From IMG/VR virus record IMGVR_UViG_3300034109_000450, positions 1 to 42,584 of that record: DNA of 42,584 nucleotides, one strand, 5' to 3'. A program made the translations under genes and the position numbers. Below are positions 22,692 through 31,432 of this stretch, in pieces. The stretch's first letter is position 1, and every line of letters begins with the position of its first letter. The DNA comes from a virus. The notes under the pieces were generated by a model. That model saw only the letters and a program-made list of their open reading frames with translations, was not told the origin of the DNA and searched no databases.

Positions 22692-24860
22692 TTATCGAGC
22701 TAGAGCGTACTTGCTGGGCACTTCCGCGAAGGCTGCAAAGATATAAGTTCCGCCCATTGCATTAATCACATTACCGGAAGCGCGTAGTTTAAATCCATTT
22801 GACAATAAATCAATATCATAACCAGAAGCAAAACTTCCCTCTACGTTTGTCAAATTTGCAGCAAGTGTAGCTGTTACTACATTTCCATTTGACCTAGTCG
22901 TGTCATATAATTGCCAATCACCAGCCGCATCCGTCCGTTTAATCATTACAAATCTTGGCCTAAACCCACAGAACACAAACGGACCAGCAGCCGACCCATT
23001 TCCTGTGTAGCTGCTAAAATGAGAAAATCCTGCAATTTCAGCAAATAAATAAGCAATGTATGGCTGAGATGGATCCGCAGCCGCTCCTATCTCTACCTGA
23101 ATAGCAGAAGAGGTTGGTCCAGTTCCCCATATGCCAGCATCATCTGGAGGATTTGCACTAAAATTAATATTTAAGAAACTTGCGGTGCTCGATGGTAAAC
23201 TTTTATGCCAAAGCGCCCAATTACTTTCTGCGCCTATGCATTTTATAAAATACATCGCTGGAATAACACCAAGTGAATGGTTTATAGTTTGAGTTCCAGA
23301 TGCCAGAGTTGTAAATGATACAATATCTAATCCAGCCTGTATACTCTCCTTCCATTGCCAAGCAATGTACGAGTTTGCACTTGCGTTGACCAGTGTCGTG
23401 TCCGTTCCGAGGCTAAATCCGTTTGCGCTAAAAGCCGTCAACGTGTTTGCGTTGGTCGTTTCAGCATTTCTCAAGTTAGATGAAAGATACTTTCCAGTTC
23501 CCCGCACAGAATCGAATAGTGCATGATTTGTAGCTCCAGGCGTCCGTGATTTAATCCACACAAAGTCCGGCTGGAACGACACGCCATTCACCGTGTTTAA
23601 GATTGATTGCACGCCAGCCGTGCCCGTGTACGTCGTGGCAGCCATGAAGTTGGCTCCATTGACGATGGACGGTGTAGGCAGGTTGTTTGTGTTAAGCGCG
23701 AGGAAGCCAGCGGGGCGCGTGTAGGTGAAGGGGCGTTGACCGAAGTTGGCATAAATAACCTTTGCGTTAGTTAATGATCCAGCATACGGGAAATATCCAC
23801 CTCCAGTAAGACCTGTTGCAATCGACGTATACGTTGACCCATTAACGGTATAATCTAATGCACCGGTATCTGCATTAAAGCGAAGCCCAATTACACTGGT
23901 TGTTGGAGTGACTGCAACTGTTGTTGCAGCAGCCTTATAAACACCAACAAGCTGAGATGCTGTTGCTGCGCTATATGCAATTTCCCAATACCAACTGCCA
24001 CTATTCATTGACATGCTGCCAATAATATTTTGAGCAGCAGCAGATGTAGTTTCAAGATTTGCAGCAGCTAGTGTAGCTGTAGTTATTCTATCCAACGGAT
24101 TCAGCACCGCATAATTCCCTCTGCCATTCCCGCTGTCGCTGTAGTTCGCCGGAACATCCAGCATGCTGTCGTATGTCCCGCCAGCCGTCAATGACACGTT
24201 GTTTACGGCCCAAGTATTGCCATTCCCAGAGGTGTCTGTTCCTAGGGCCGCTAGTGATGTCGTATTGCCAAACTTTAGGTAGAACCCGTTTGTTCCGTAG
24301 GTGCCAACATACTGCTTGGGCGACCACACGCCAGTCGTGGACTCGATTTGACCGAAGGACGATGGAGTTAGTGCTTGACCGTCGATGAAGTTGACTTCTG
24401 TGAGGTAGCCGTCGAAGTAATTTGCAGTATTTGCTGCTCCAAGCTGATGGGCAATCGCAGTGTTAAAAACAGTATTTGCAGTTGTCCCTGTAGCAACGGG
24501 TGTTTGATTAACGTAAATCGTTTGAGCTGCTCCATTTTGAGTATAAACAATATGATACCAAGCAGATGGATCTCTAAATACAGCCGTTGAAGCAGCAGCA
24601 GAAATTCCATTAAGATTCAGACTTAATTGATCTGAATTATTAAACGTAAGAAACGTGTTGGTGCTTGCTCCAAACAACCTGTATGCGCCTGTCAATGCTC
24701 CTCTTTTTACCCATGCAGACCAAGTAAAGACGGTTGAGCTTGTTGGCGCTGCAAACGTCCTGCTTAGAAAGGCAGACGCACTTGACCGAAACCGAAGTGA
24801 GTTCGTAACAAAGTTTCCGCGCCTGAGACTGCCGAGTAAAGATAACATAGAAGAGAACAT
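22692..24860 (-). CDS. Tail fibre/receptor-binding protein with LamG- and SPRY-like domains
   Basis: 722 residues. Residues about 40-175 form a concanavalin/LamG-like domain (FTWSAWVKRGAL, RDPSAWYHIVYT, YFDGYLTEVNFIDGQ). About 255-385 look SPRY-like (SGSWYWEIAYS...VIGLRFNADTGALDYTVNG). The C-terminal half has repeated beta pieces (PDFVWIKSRTPGA, then PRFVMIKRTDAAGDWQLYD). Glycan or protein binding at the host surface is likely. It lies beside the 1295-residue fibre. Confidence 0.65.
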   Translation of the reverse strand: MFSSMLSLLGSLRRGNFVTNSLRFRSSASAFLSRTFAAPTSSTVFTWSAWVKRGALTGAYRLFGASTNTFLTFNNSDQLSLNLNGISAAASTAVFRDPSAWYHIVYTQNGAAQTIYVNQTPVATGTTANTVFNTAIAHQLGAANTANYFDGYLTEVNFIDGQALTPSSFGQIESTTGVWSPKQYVGTYGTNGFYLKFGNTTSLAALGTDTSGNGNTWAVNNVSLTAGGTYDSMLDVPANYSDSGNGRGNYAVLNPLDRITTATLAAANLETTSAAAQNIIGSMSMNSGSWYWEIAYSAATASQLVGVYKAAATTVAVTPTTSVIGLRFNADTGALDYTVNGSTYTSIATGLTGGGYFPYAGSLTNAKVIYANFGQRPFTYTRPAGFLALNTNNLPTPSIVNGANFMAATTYTGTAGVQSILNTVNGVSFQPDFVWIKSRTPGATNHALFDSVRGTGKYLSSNLRNAETTNANTLTAFSANGFSLGTDTTLVNASANSYIAWQWKESIQAGLDIVSFTTLASGTQTINHSLGVIPAMYFIKCIGAESNWALWHKSLPSSTASFLNINFSANPPDDAGIWGTGPTSSAIQVEIGAAADPSQPYIAYLFAEIAGFSHFSSYTGNGSAAGPFVFCGFRPRFVMIKRTDAAGDWQLYDTTRSNGNVVTATLAANLTNVEGSFASGYDIDLLSNGFKLRASGNVINAMGGTYIFAAFAEVPSKYALAR

Positions 24861-24863
24861 AAA

Positions 24864-27800
24864 TTACGTTGTTGCATCGCCACCAACTACCCAGCTATTT
24901 GCGGCCACTTTGATTAGCGAAATGACTGCATATTGTCCAGAGGTCTTCGTGCCGTTCTTGCTGTTTACAGCAGTCGTACCCGGTGTAACCGCCGAAACTG
25001 TCACTTGACCAGCGCCAAGCTGCATCACAAGGATTTGTGTGCCGATAGGAATGTCTGGCGTTGCATCTACTGGAATTGTTAACGAAATTGCAGCAGCGTT
25101 GTTTGCGGTGATGAGCTTGCCTGCGTCAGCTAGAGCGGGTGTGTAGCTTGTGCCAGTCTGCGCGTTGATTAGCACCGTAGCCGTAGCAATTGGGTTGCGG
25201 TTAAGCAAAGCAAACTGCGTGGACGAAGTGATGTAGAGCTGCTGGTTATCCCACTCAATCGCACCAAGCTGCCGCGTGGACAGCAATGTAGCCGCTGCCG
25301 TGCTAAAGCTGATTGGGTTAACTGTGGCGCTATTAAGTGGGAACGTTTGCCGCCCATTAAATGTATTGGCACTAGTAACTGCATTGCTGTTTCTAGAAGA
25401 GATAAGAGGTGCAGTTATTAAGGTTGTTCCAACTGTAATGTCTGTTTTTGTTGTGGTTGTTGGACCAATAGCAGCTCTTGCAGTTCCGGCGCTTGCATTG
25501 CCATATTTAATAACACATACAGTGTTATTTTTTACCGTTCCAGAAAACCATGATGGGCGCGTCAATTCTGTTGTGACACTTGCAGTTCCAACTCTTGTAA
25601 TAACCCATGGGCCATTTGCTGCAGTGTTAGGGGTTGTAAGGGTTGTCTGTCCACCAACAAAAACCGTATCACCCACAGCCGCCGTTGTTACACCTTCAAT
25701 TACAAGTGCAACAGGAGTAGTGTAAGTTAATACGTTGATTCCAGACGTTGTCATCGCGCCTGCAATTGCGCCACTAATATAGTAATCCACCTGCTGGAAT
25801 CCACCCATTGCTACGCGAGCAGTCTCTTGCGTAATTTCTCCCGTTCCACCTTGGCTAATCGCAAGCGGAGCAGCCGTCGTAAGTGCAGGCTGATAGGCCG
25901 CCAACTGGCTCGTAGAAGCGTACCCAGACAGTGCGTCAGTGGTGATGCCGCCGAGGTTGCTAAGGGCTGCTACAGCCGTTGTAGCGCCTGTTCCACCATT
26001 GCTGATGTCCAGCACACCAGTCAGGTTGAATGTGCCATTGTCAGTGATTGCGCTTGTTGGCGCGAATGACAGGCCAGACACTTGGCTTGTCATCGCAATG
26101 CTCGTAACCGTGCCAGCGCCAAGCTGCGACAAGGAAGCCGTCTCAAGTGCGCTGATGCGACCGTAAGCGTCTACACTAATGACTGGCACCGCTGCGCTGG
26201 AACCTACGTTCGACAGCACCCCCGGCCCAGCAGTCTCAAGGGCAATGATGCCGTCTGTCGTGATCGTGCCACCTGTAAGGCCCGTGCCAGCCGTAATGGA
26301 CGTTACCGTGCCAGATCCGCCAACAGCAATGGCCTCAGTTGTAAGCGCGGTGATTTGACCGTAGATGTTGGTCGTAATAACAGGCACTACCGAGGATGAC
26401 CCTGCGGTGATGGCAGAGATCCCAGTAGTAGCTAGTGCAAGCGTGCGGCTCGTCGAAAGGTCGCCCCCACCAGTCAAGCCGTTCCCTGCAAGGACACTTA
26501 CTTCAGACATGGCTAGCTTGCTCAGCGAGATAGCCGCGTTGGTAGCTACATCTTCGTTAAGCAGCTTCGATGCTGGAGACTGGAACACGCCATTGATGAC
26601 CTTTACGAGGCCACTGCCGCCCACAGATGGGATGGTTGTGTGAACGTGCGAAGGCTGTGTTGCGCCAAAGTTAAACGTGATCGTCTTATTGTTCTGTGTG
26701 GCTTTCCCTAAGAACTGGATGTACAAACGATCATTGAGCGCAACAGTTGTCTGCGGCAATACCACCGAAGCGATGTACTGTGCAGTTACCGTTGGATCGT
26801 AAATCGAGATGTCGTCTGATGTGGCAAGTAGTGTTGCAGTCGTGCCGTCATACTTGAACACCTTAAGCTGGACGATTGTCTCATTTGATGTAGTTCCAGT
26901 TGATGACGCCCAGAAGTTAAAGTCAAACAACCCGGCTGGGATGGCTGTGATATTCGGATCTAGAACATCAGTGACAAAGTGGACCACTAGGTCATATCCA
27001 GTTGTAGACAAATCACCAGATGTATAACTAGTTCCAGTCGTGTCTGATACGCGGCCCAGTTCTTTAACAAGCGTTGGCGTTGTGGGAAGCCCGGTCGTTG
27101 GCGCGTCTGCTGCCGTATTGTAGTTGAAGAAGAACATCTGTCCTCCGCCACCAGATCCACCATTTGGCACTGCTCCCGCTATCCAAGTTGACGTTGCCGT
27201 ATCGTACTGTAGCACCTGCCCATCGAGCGGAGTTACGTTGGTGACAGAAATGCCTTGCAGCTTTGCGACCGTTGGGTTCGGGTAGTTGCCAGACAGATCT
27301 CCGCCAGCAGCAGCCGTAGCAGACAGTGCCCCAAGATTAGACAACGCAGCAACAGCAGTCGTTGCTCCAGTTCCACCCTGCGAAAGCGCAAGGGGCGCGG
27401 CAGATGTCAACGCAGGTTGAAGTGCATCAAGCTGGGTTGTTGTTGCATATCCGCCAAGCTGGTCAGTTGTGGCAAACCCAGACAACTGTGAGGTAAAGGC
27501 GATTCCAGCAATCTGCGAAGTGGTCGCGTAGCCACCAAGCTGTGCCGTGGTCGCAAATCCCGTAATCTGCGCAGTAGTAAGCGCGTTCTGGTTGTAGTTA
27601 ACAACTGAAACAACAATATCACTAGACCCAACAACAATCGTGCCGTTTGTGGCTTTTCCGCAGGTGTAGATGTATCCAGACCTTGTGCTGCCTTGACCGA
27701 CGCTAATTGTGACTGCTTGTCCAATTGTTCCGCTAAACCAAGTTGGGCGAGTTAAAACAAACCCAGATACTCCAGAGACATTTGCGGTAGTTGCAATCCA

Positions 27801-28751
27801 AGGCCCATTCTGCTTTGGATCAGCTTGTGCAGTAAAAAGCAAAAGTGTGCCAACAGAAATCGAAATAAGATCAACTTGTACGCCGCCAAAAGTAGCGTAG
27901 GTAAACGTGTTTGGTGTAACTCCCGTATTGGAAGTCCCGGCTTGATTCGATGTGGCAGCTAAATCTACTGCGTAATGACGGGTTGCTCCAGACTGAGTTG
28001 TGTTGTCGTAGAACAAGATTCCCTTGCTATCCACGGACAACGCAGCGCCCGTGCCAGACTGTGTAATTGCAACAGCAGGGGCAGAACTGTTAGCGGTAAA
28101 GGTGGCAGCGCGGCCTGTCCCGTTCTGCTGTATGGTAAGTGAGTTAACTGTTCCACCAACGCCAATGGTCTGCGCCTGATTAAATGTGTTTGCTTGAGAA
28201 AGACCAGCAACAGTTACAGCAGTTCCTGTGCTTGGAGAAAATGTCAGCTTGCTCTGGTTGCTAATCCACACATCACCTGCAATGGACGATCCCGGCGTAG
28301 GGACAGCCAAAGCGCCCCCAATGTTTGCCTTAGCCTGATCCGTGGTTGCCGCCATGACAAGGCGACCTTCCATTGTCGAGCCAGACTTGAGCACATAAGC
28401 ATTTAGCTGCTGTGTATCAAAAGCAGGCACTTGAGCGGAAGTAATCCCGCCAAGATTGGTCAGCGCACTGACAGCGTCTGTCGCTCCGGTTCCGCCATTA
28501 CTGATAGCAATGACATCACTGGTTGCTACAGCTCCAATAGACGCAGGCGTGATAGCAGCGATCTGCGCCGATGCCAGAGCTTCGACCTGTGCGCTGCTTG
28601 TAAATCCAGATATTTGATCTGTCGTAGCCAACCCAGCGACGATAAGGCTCTTTGCGGCGGTCTTAGTGTCTCCCCCTTGGTTTAAGACAACAATGTCAGC
28701 ATCGTTGACTATGCTGGCTACGGGAAGTTGAGAGATTTTAATGTCAGGCAT
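24864..28751 (-). CDS. Large repetitive tail fibre protein
   Basis: 1295 residues. An N-terminal attachment-like module (DIKISQLPVASIVNDADIVV) is followed by many copies of phage-fibre repeats such as ATTDQLGGYATT, GGTGATTAVAALSNLG and GNGLTGGGDLSTSRTLAL. Two copies of a beta domain occur, one near residues 260-380 and one near 1060-1180, each with NGPWI(A/V) and RP(T/S)WFSGT. The last about 80 residues (GTSYTPALADAGKLIT) look like a tip domain. Internal repeats could recombine and alter length. Probably the main long fibre. Confidence 0.75.
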   Translation of the reverse strand: MPDIKISQLPVASIVNDADIVVLNQGGDTKTAAKSLIVAGLATTDQISGFTSSAQVEALASAQIAAITPASIGAVATSDVIAISNGGTGATDAVSALTNLGGITSAQVPAFDTQQLNAYVLKSGSTMEGRLVMAATTDQAKANIGGALAVPTPGSSIAGDVWISNQSKLTFSPSTGTAVTVAGLSQANTFNQAQTIGVGGTVNSLTIQQNGTGRAATFTANSSAPAVAITQSGTGAALSVDSKGILFYDNTTQSGATRHYAVDLAATSNQAGTSNTGVTPNTFTYATFGGVQVDLISISVGTLLLFTAQADPKQNGPWIATTANVSGVSGFVLTRPTWFSGTIGQAVTISVGQGSTRSGYIYTCGKATNGTIVVGSSDIVVSVVNYNQNALTTAQITGFATTAQLGGYATTSQIAGIAFTSQLSGFATTDQLGGYATTTQLDALQPALTSAAPLALSQGGTGATTAVAALSNLGALSATAAAGGDLSGNYPNPTVAKLQGISVTNVTPLDGQVLQYDTATSTWIAGAVPNGGSGGGGQMFFFNYNTAADAPTTGLPTTPTLVKELGRVSDTTGTSYTSGDLSTTGYDLVVHFVTDVLDPNITAIPAGLFDFNFWASSTGTTSNETIVQLKVFKYDGTTATLLATSDDISIYDPTVTAQYIASVVLPQTTVALNDRLYIQFLGKATQNNKTITFNFGATQPSHVHTTIPSVGGSGLVKVINGVFQSPASKLLNEDVATNAAISLSKLAMSEVSVLAGNGLTGGGDLSTSRTLALATTGISAITAGSSSVVPVITTNIYGQITALTTEAIAVGGSGTVTSITAGTGLTGGTITTDGIIALETAGPGVLSNVGSSAAVPVISVDAYGRISALETASLSQLGAGTVTSIAMTSQVSGLSFAPTSAITDNGTFNLTGVLDISNGGTGATTAVAALSNLGGITTDALSGYASTSQLAAYQPALTTAAPLAISQGGTGEITQETARVAMGGFQQVDYYISGAIAGAMTTSGINVLTYTTPVALVIEGVTTAAVGDTVFVGGQTTLTTPNTAANGPWVITRVGTASVTTELTRPSWFSGTVKNNTVCVIKYGNASAGTARAAIGPTTTTKTDITVGTTLITAPLISSRNSNAVTSANTFNGRQTFPLNSATVNPISFSTAAATLLSTRQLGAIEWDNQQLYITSSTQFALLNRNPIATATVLINAQTGTSYTPALADAGKLITANNAAAISLTIPVDATPDIPIGTQILVMQLGAGQVTVSAVTPGTTAVNSKNGTKTSGQYAVISLIKVAANSWVVGGDATT

Positions 28752-28757
28752 AGCGAC

Positions 28758-29327
28758 TTAGTATACGAAGTTTTGAACTGAGGATCCGTACCAGTTAACT
28801 CCATCGGAGACAAACGGAAGAATATCCAGCGTGCCATTGAACTGTGTAATAACAGGGGCAATGTTATTCTGCCATTTTACGCCAGTAAACGTGGCTGACC
28901 CAACAGCCCCGGATGCAGGCTGCTTGAGATACAATGTAAACGCTTTTCCGGGCGCGGGGGCTGGCATTGTGAATGTTGTGGCTGTTGCCACCGTAAGTGT
29001 AGCAATAAGAACCGTGCTGCTGGAAATGTCTAATGTCTGAGATGCTCCAACAGTGCCAAGATTAGTATTACCTTCAACATAACCGTTGATGGTTGGGTTG
29101 CTTAATGGACTAATCGAAACCGTAGTAGCACTCGTAATGCGTCCTTTTGTGTCTACGGTAAGTTGAGGGATTTGACCCGCAGCCCCGTAGGTTCCAGCAG
29201 TAACGCCACTCGCAGGACGGATTAGGCTAACATCAGCCTTCTTGGTTGTGCCATTCTGGACGATTGGAATGATGTCAGCATCGCTTACTGAAACGGCTGC
29301 TTCAAGGTCGGAAATTCTAATGCTCAT
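28758..29327 (-). CDS. Tail fibre-like / fibre-adaptor protein
   Basis: 189 residues. The opening IRISDLEAAVSVSDADIIPI is clearly related to the start of the 1295-residue fibre, so both probably attach to the same tail site. A shaft-like middle (QLTVDTKGRITSAT) and a C-terminal beta domain (YLKQPASGAVGSATFTGVKW) follow. It may be a short fibre or adaptor. Confidence 0.6.
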   Translation of the reverse strand: MSIRISDLEAAVSVSDADIIPIVQNGTTKKADVSLIRPASGVTAGTYGAAGQIPQLTVDTKGRITSATTVSISPLSNPTINGYVEGNTNLGTVGASQTLDISSSTVLIATLTVATATTFTMPAPAPGKAFTLYLKQPASGAVGSATFTGVKWQNNIAPVITQFNGTLDILPFVSDGVNWYGSSVQNFVY

Positions 29328-29330
29328 GAG

Positions 29331-29528
29331 TTAACCAATGTTAATGCGCTGACTAGCTTCAGTATTAAGAAAATCATTTGTTTGTGTCAAGATGCGAGCA
29401 CTTGCAGGAACATCTACTTTCTTAAACGCAAATGTCTTAGAGTTACCTCTCACTTGAACTCGGGCAAAGTTTTTGTTTATGTCAAGCGCAGGATTGATGT
29501 TCCGCTTTCTGATGAATTGAGTGATCAT
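29331..29528 (-). CDS. Small virion-associated hypothetical protein
   Basis: 65 residues beginning MITQFIRKRNINPALDINK. Basic and strand-like. It is one base from the end of the 404-residue gene and three from the fibre-like gene, so it is made with head-tail proteins. No family recognised. Confidence 0.5.
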   Translation of the reverse strand: MITQFIRKRNINPALDINKNFARVQVRGNSKTFAFKKVDVPASARILTQTNDFLNTEASQRINIG

Positions 29529-29529
29529 G

Positions 29530-30744
29530 CTAGTAAGTGTACACCATGTCTAACTTTTGAACTTGGCCCTGCTGGCGAACAAGAACATCAATCTGCTGCT
29601 GAATTGCCGCTTCAGCTAACTGCTCAAACAGCACAGCCTCTTCTGCACGGCCTTCAGACTTGAGGAAGTCAGCAGACACCGAGTTTGCCAAGTAGTCACG
29701 AAACCTAGCTGGAATCTCAAGAATCTTCCAGATCTCAGATGTCTGGCTTGATGGTGTTACTCCGGCAGTGACGTTTGTGTTGGCAAAGAAAAAGTTGCCG
29801 TTGCTTGCCTTGGTCTTGTCTTCTGCCGCGTAACTTCCTGAATTTTGAGCAATATCAAAATAAACCTGCGACCCAGCAGTGTAATTCACAATCGGGTCGT
29901 ACTTAACTCCAAACATGCGCGGCGGAACCAGCCTGTACTGCACAAATTGACGGTCTGCCTGAAATGTCCTTAAGTAGCTTAAGTCATCACCAAATGTCTG
30001 GGGCGTCTGATCCGCAAAGTCTTCCACAATAAACTGCACCGGAATAGACCTCGTTGACTGCCTTGGGTCGTTATTGAACACATTCAGGCCGTGAAGTGAT
30101 CCTTGTGGAATCTGAATCAACAACTGTCTATTGTCTAAAAACAACACCTTTGTCGTAAGTGGCCCGTTTGGCCCGGCATATGTAAAATAATTTGTCTGCG
30201 TAAAGTCAGTCTCAATGTCAATTGCCGTGATGTACTCTCCGAGTTCGTCAGTTGCCGTGAGGTAGGTAAAATTGTACTGGTTGTCAGCAATAGAAGTTAA
30301 AACATCTTCAGATTCATATGTGAATCCGTAAAATGGGTTTAAAAACTTAACGTAAGATTCTGATATTGTGCCTTTTTTGTAGGCGTCATTCTCGAAGTCT
30401 TGCAAGTAAACCCGCTTGAAGTTTGTATCAAAGTTAATCCGAGTTGTGTTTGTGTTTAACTCGTTTTGTGTAAGAAGATCTTCCGCGTCTTCAGTCTCAA
30501 GCGGTTCATCCGTTTCCGTTGAAAGCTTGTTTGTAGAGGCCTGAATAGACTGCACAGGCATGCCCGGCCAAGTGTACAAGTACCGCTGCACATCCGGCCA
30601 TTCCTCACGATCCCAGATCACAGACAGCCTGCGTCCTGTAAAGTCGCGGATTGCCCCGAATGCCTTATCGTTTAGCGTGGTGCGATCCAGACCAACAAGT
30701 TGGCAAACGGACGCAAGGATGTCACTAAACGGAACAGTCTTCAT
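29530..30744 (-). CDS. Head-tail connector-type virion protein
   Basis: 404 residues. The N-terminal SDILASVCQLVGLDRTTLND and FTGRRLSVIWDREEWPD resemble neck/adaptor proteins; the long middle is beta-rich (YFTYAGPNGPLTTKVLFLD), and the C-terminus is helical and Gln-rich. Position between the capsid cluster and fibres suits an adaptor or neck protein. The start overlaps the previous stop as ATGA. Assigned on context. Confidence 0.45.
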   Translation of the reverse strand: MKTVPFSDILASVCQLVGLDRTTLNDKAFGAIRDFTGRRLSVIWDREEWPDVQRYLYTWPGMPVQSIQASTNKLSTETDEPLETEDAEDLLTQNELNTNTTRINFDTNFKRVYLQDFENDAYKKGTISESYVKFLNPFYGFTYESEDVLTSIADNQYNFTYLTATDELGEYITAIDIETDFTQTNYFTYAGPNGPLTTKVLFLDNRQLLIQIPQGSLHGLNVFNNDPRQSTRSIPVQFIVEDFADQTPQTFGDDLSYLRTFQADRQFVQYRLVPPRMFGVKYDPIVNYTAGSQVYFDIAQNSGSYAAEDKTKASNGNFFFANTNVTAGVTPSSQTSEIWKILEIPARFRDYLANSVSADFLKSEGRAEEAVLFEQLAEAAIQQQIDVLVRQQGQVQKLDMVYTY

Positions 30745-31088
30745 TGATAGACAGTGCGGGATCTAAAGTTGGTAGACGGAACCCAGCCTACACTAATTTC
30801 CTTTGTGCCGCCAGAGTTTACTTTGCATTGAGGGTTATCACGCCAAAATTCAGCAAGAAACTTTTTGTCTTCCCAGCACTGATAACCAAGTTTATGGCCC
30901 CAGAAGTGATAGGCGTCACCGGGAATGCTGCCCATCTTTTGGCCTAATCCTTCAATGGATTTGTGGCGCATCTGCGCGAACTTGGCAGCTTGTTTAGACT
31001 GCACTTCAGCACGCACTCGTCTCATTTGCCATCCACGCCGAAACTCGGCTTCCATTGCAGTAGCTAGGCTAGGGTCAATGTTAATCAT
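30741..31088 (-). CDS. Virion-region hypothetical protein
   Basis: 115 residues beginning MINIDPSLATAMEAEFRRGW. A basic helical N-terminal half precedes a Trp/Cys-bearing half (YQCWEDKKFLAEFWRDNPQC). It shares ATGA with the small 31085-31213 frame and with the 404-residue gene. The position after the capsid suggests an assembly or connector role, unproven. Confidence 0.55.
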   Translation of the reverse strand: MINIDPSLATAMEAEFRRGWQMRRVRAEVQSKQAAKFAQMRHKSIEGLGQKMGSIPGDAYHFWGHKLGYQCWEDKKFLAEFWRDNPQCKVNSGGTKEISVGWVPSTNFRSRTVYQ

Positions 31089-31213
31089 AAAAGTGGCTGG
31101 TATCTCTCCCAGATGTCACACCACTCTTCGTCCGGGAATTCCCAGACCATGCACTCTGAGCTATCCAGAATGGCAGGTGTCGCAAAATTGTCCTCGTCTC
31201 TCCGAGGCGTCAC
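31085..31213 (-). CDS. Possible small ORF within the repeat array
   Basis: A GTG at 31211-31213 with GGAAG four to five bases upstream opens 42 codons ending in a TGA that overlaps the next ATG (ATGA). The second half (CMVWEFPDEEWCDIWERYQP) looks protein-like. The first half is read from repeat copy B, and the same frame in copy D reads SGVTLWRDRDNFATPA, close to SGVTPRRDEDNFATPA here. A shorter start (ATG, 21 residues) is possible. It could equally be non-coding repeat sequence. Confidence 0.3.
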   Translation of the reverse strand: MTPRRDEDNFATPAILDSSECMVWEFPDEEWCDIWERYQPLL

Positions 31214-31383
31214 GCCACTTCCGGTGTGCGTTCACCACAACGCCTCATGTCGCGTTGCCGACGAGGATGTCTCTCCATCTAGTCACACCACTACGGCGAC
31301 CGAGAAATCCCGGTCGTGCCATTGCCAGCCAGCAGGGCAGGTGTCGCAAAGTTGTCTCTGTCTCTCCAGAGTGTCACACCACT
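31097..31383 (-). repeat. Tandem array of four hairpins with GAGAGA loops
   Basis: Four units lie in the 345-base stretch after the capsid stop. On the plus strand each has a stem, the loop TCTCTC, the partner stem, 1-2 bases, then GTCAC(A/G)CCACT. Stems: CTGG/CCAG (31097-31112, loop longer by TA), CCTCG/CGAGG (31192-31207), GATG/CATC (31266-31279), CTCTG/CAGAG (31356-31371). Stem sequence changes but pairing is kept, while loop and flank stay constant, which points to a selected structure. Units B and D also share an upstream GGCAGGTGTCGCAAA. Hairpins AACGC/GCGTT and CGACCG/CGGTCG lie between units. Likely read as RNA in the late message (loop GAGAGA). REP-like DNA elements are the main alternative. 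Confidence 0.7.
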
Positions 31384-31432
31384 TATAGAAACGCAACCTT
31401 GATCGCGTACTGGCAGGTGTCGCTCAGAAGGC

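Noticed and set aside
31097-31383. CRISPR array
   Set aside because: Units are only partly conserved, spacing is irregular (94, 73, 91 bases) and the variable parts are paired stems rather than spacers.
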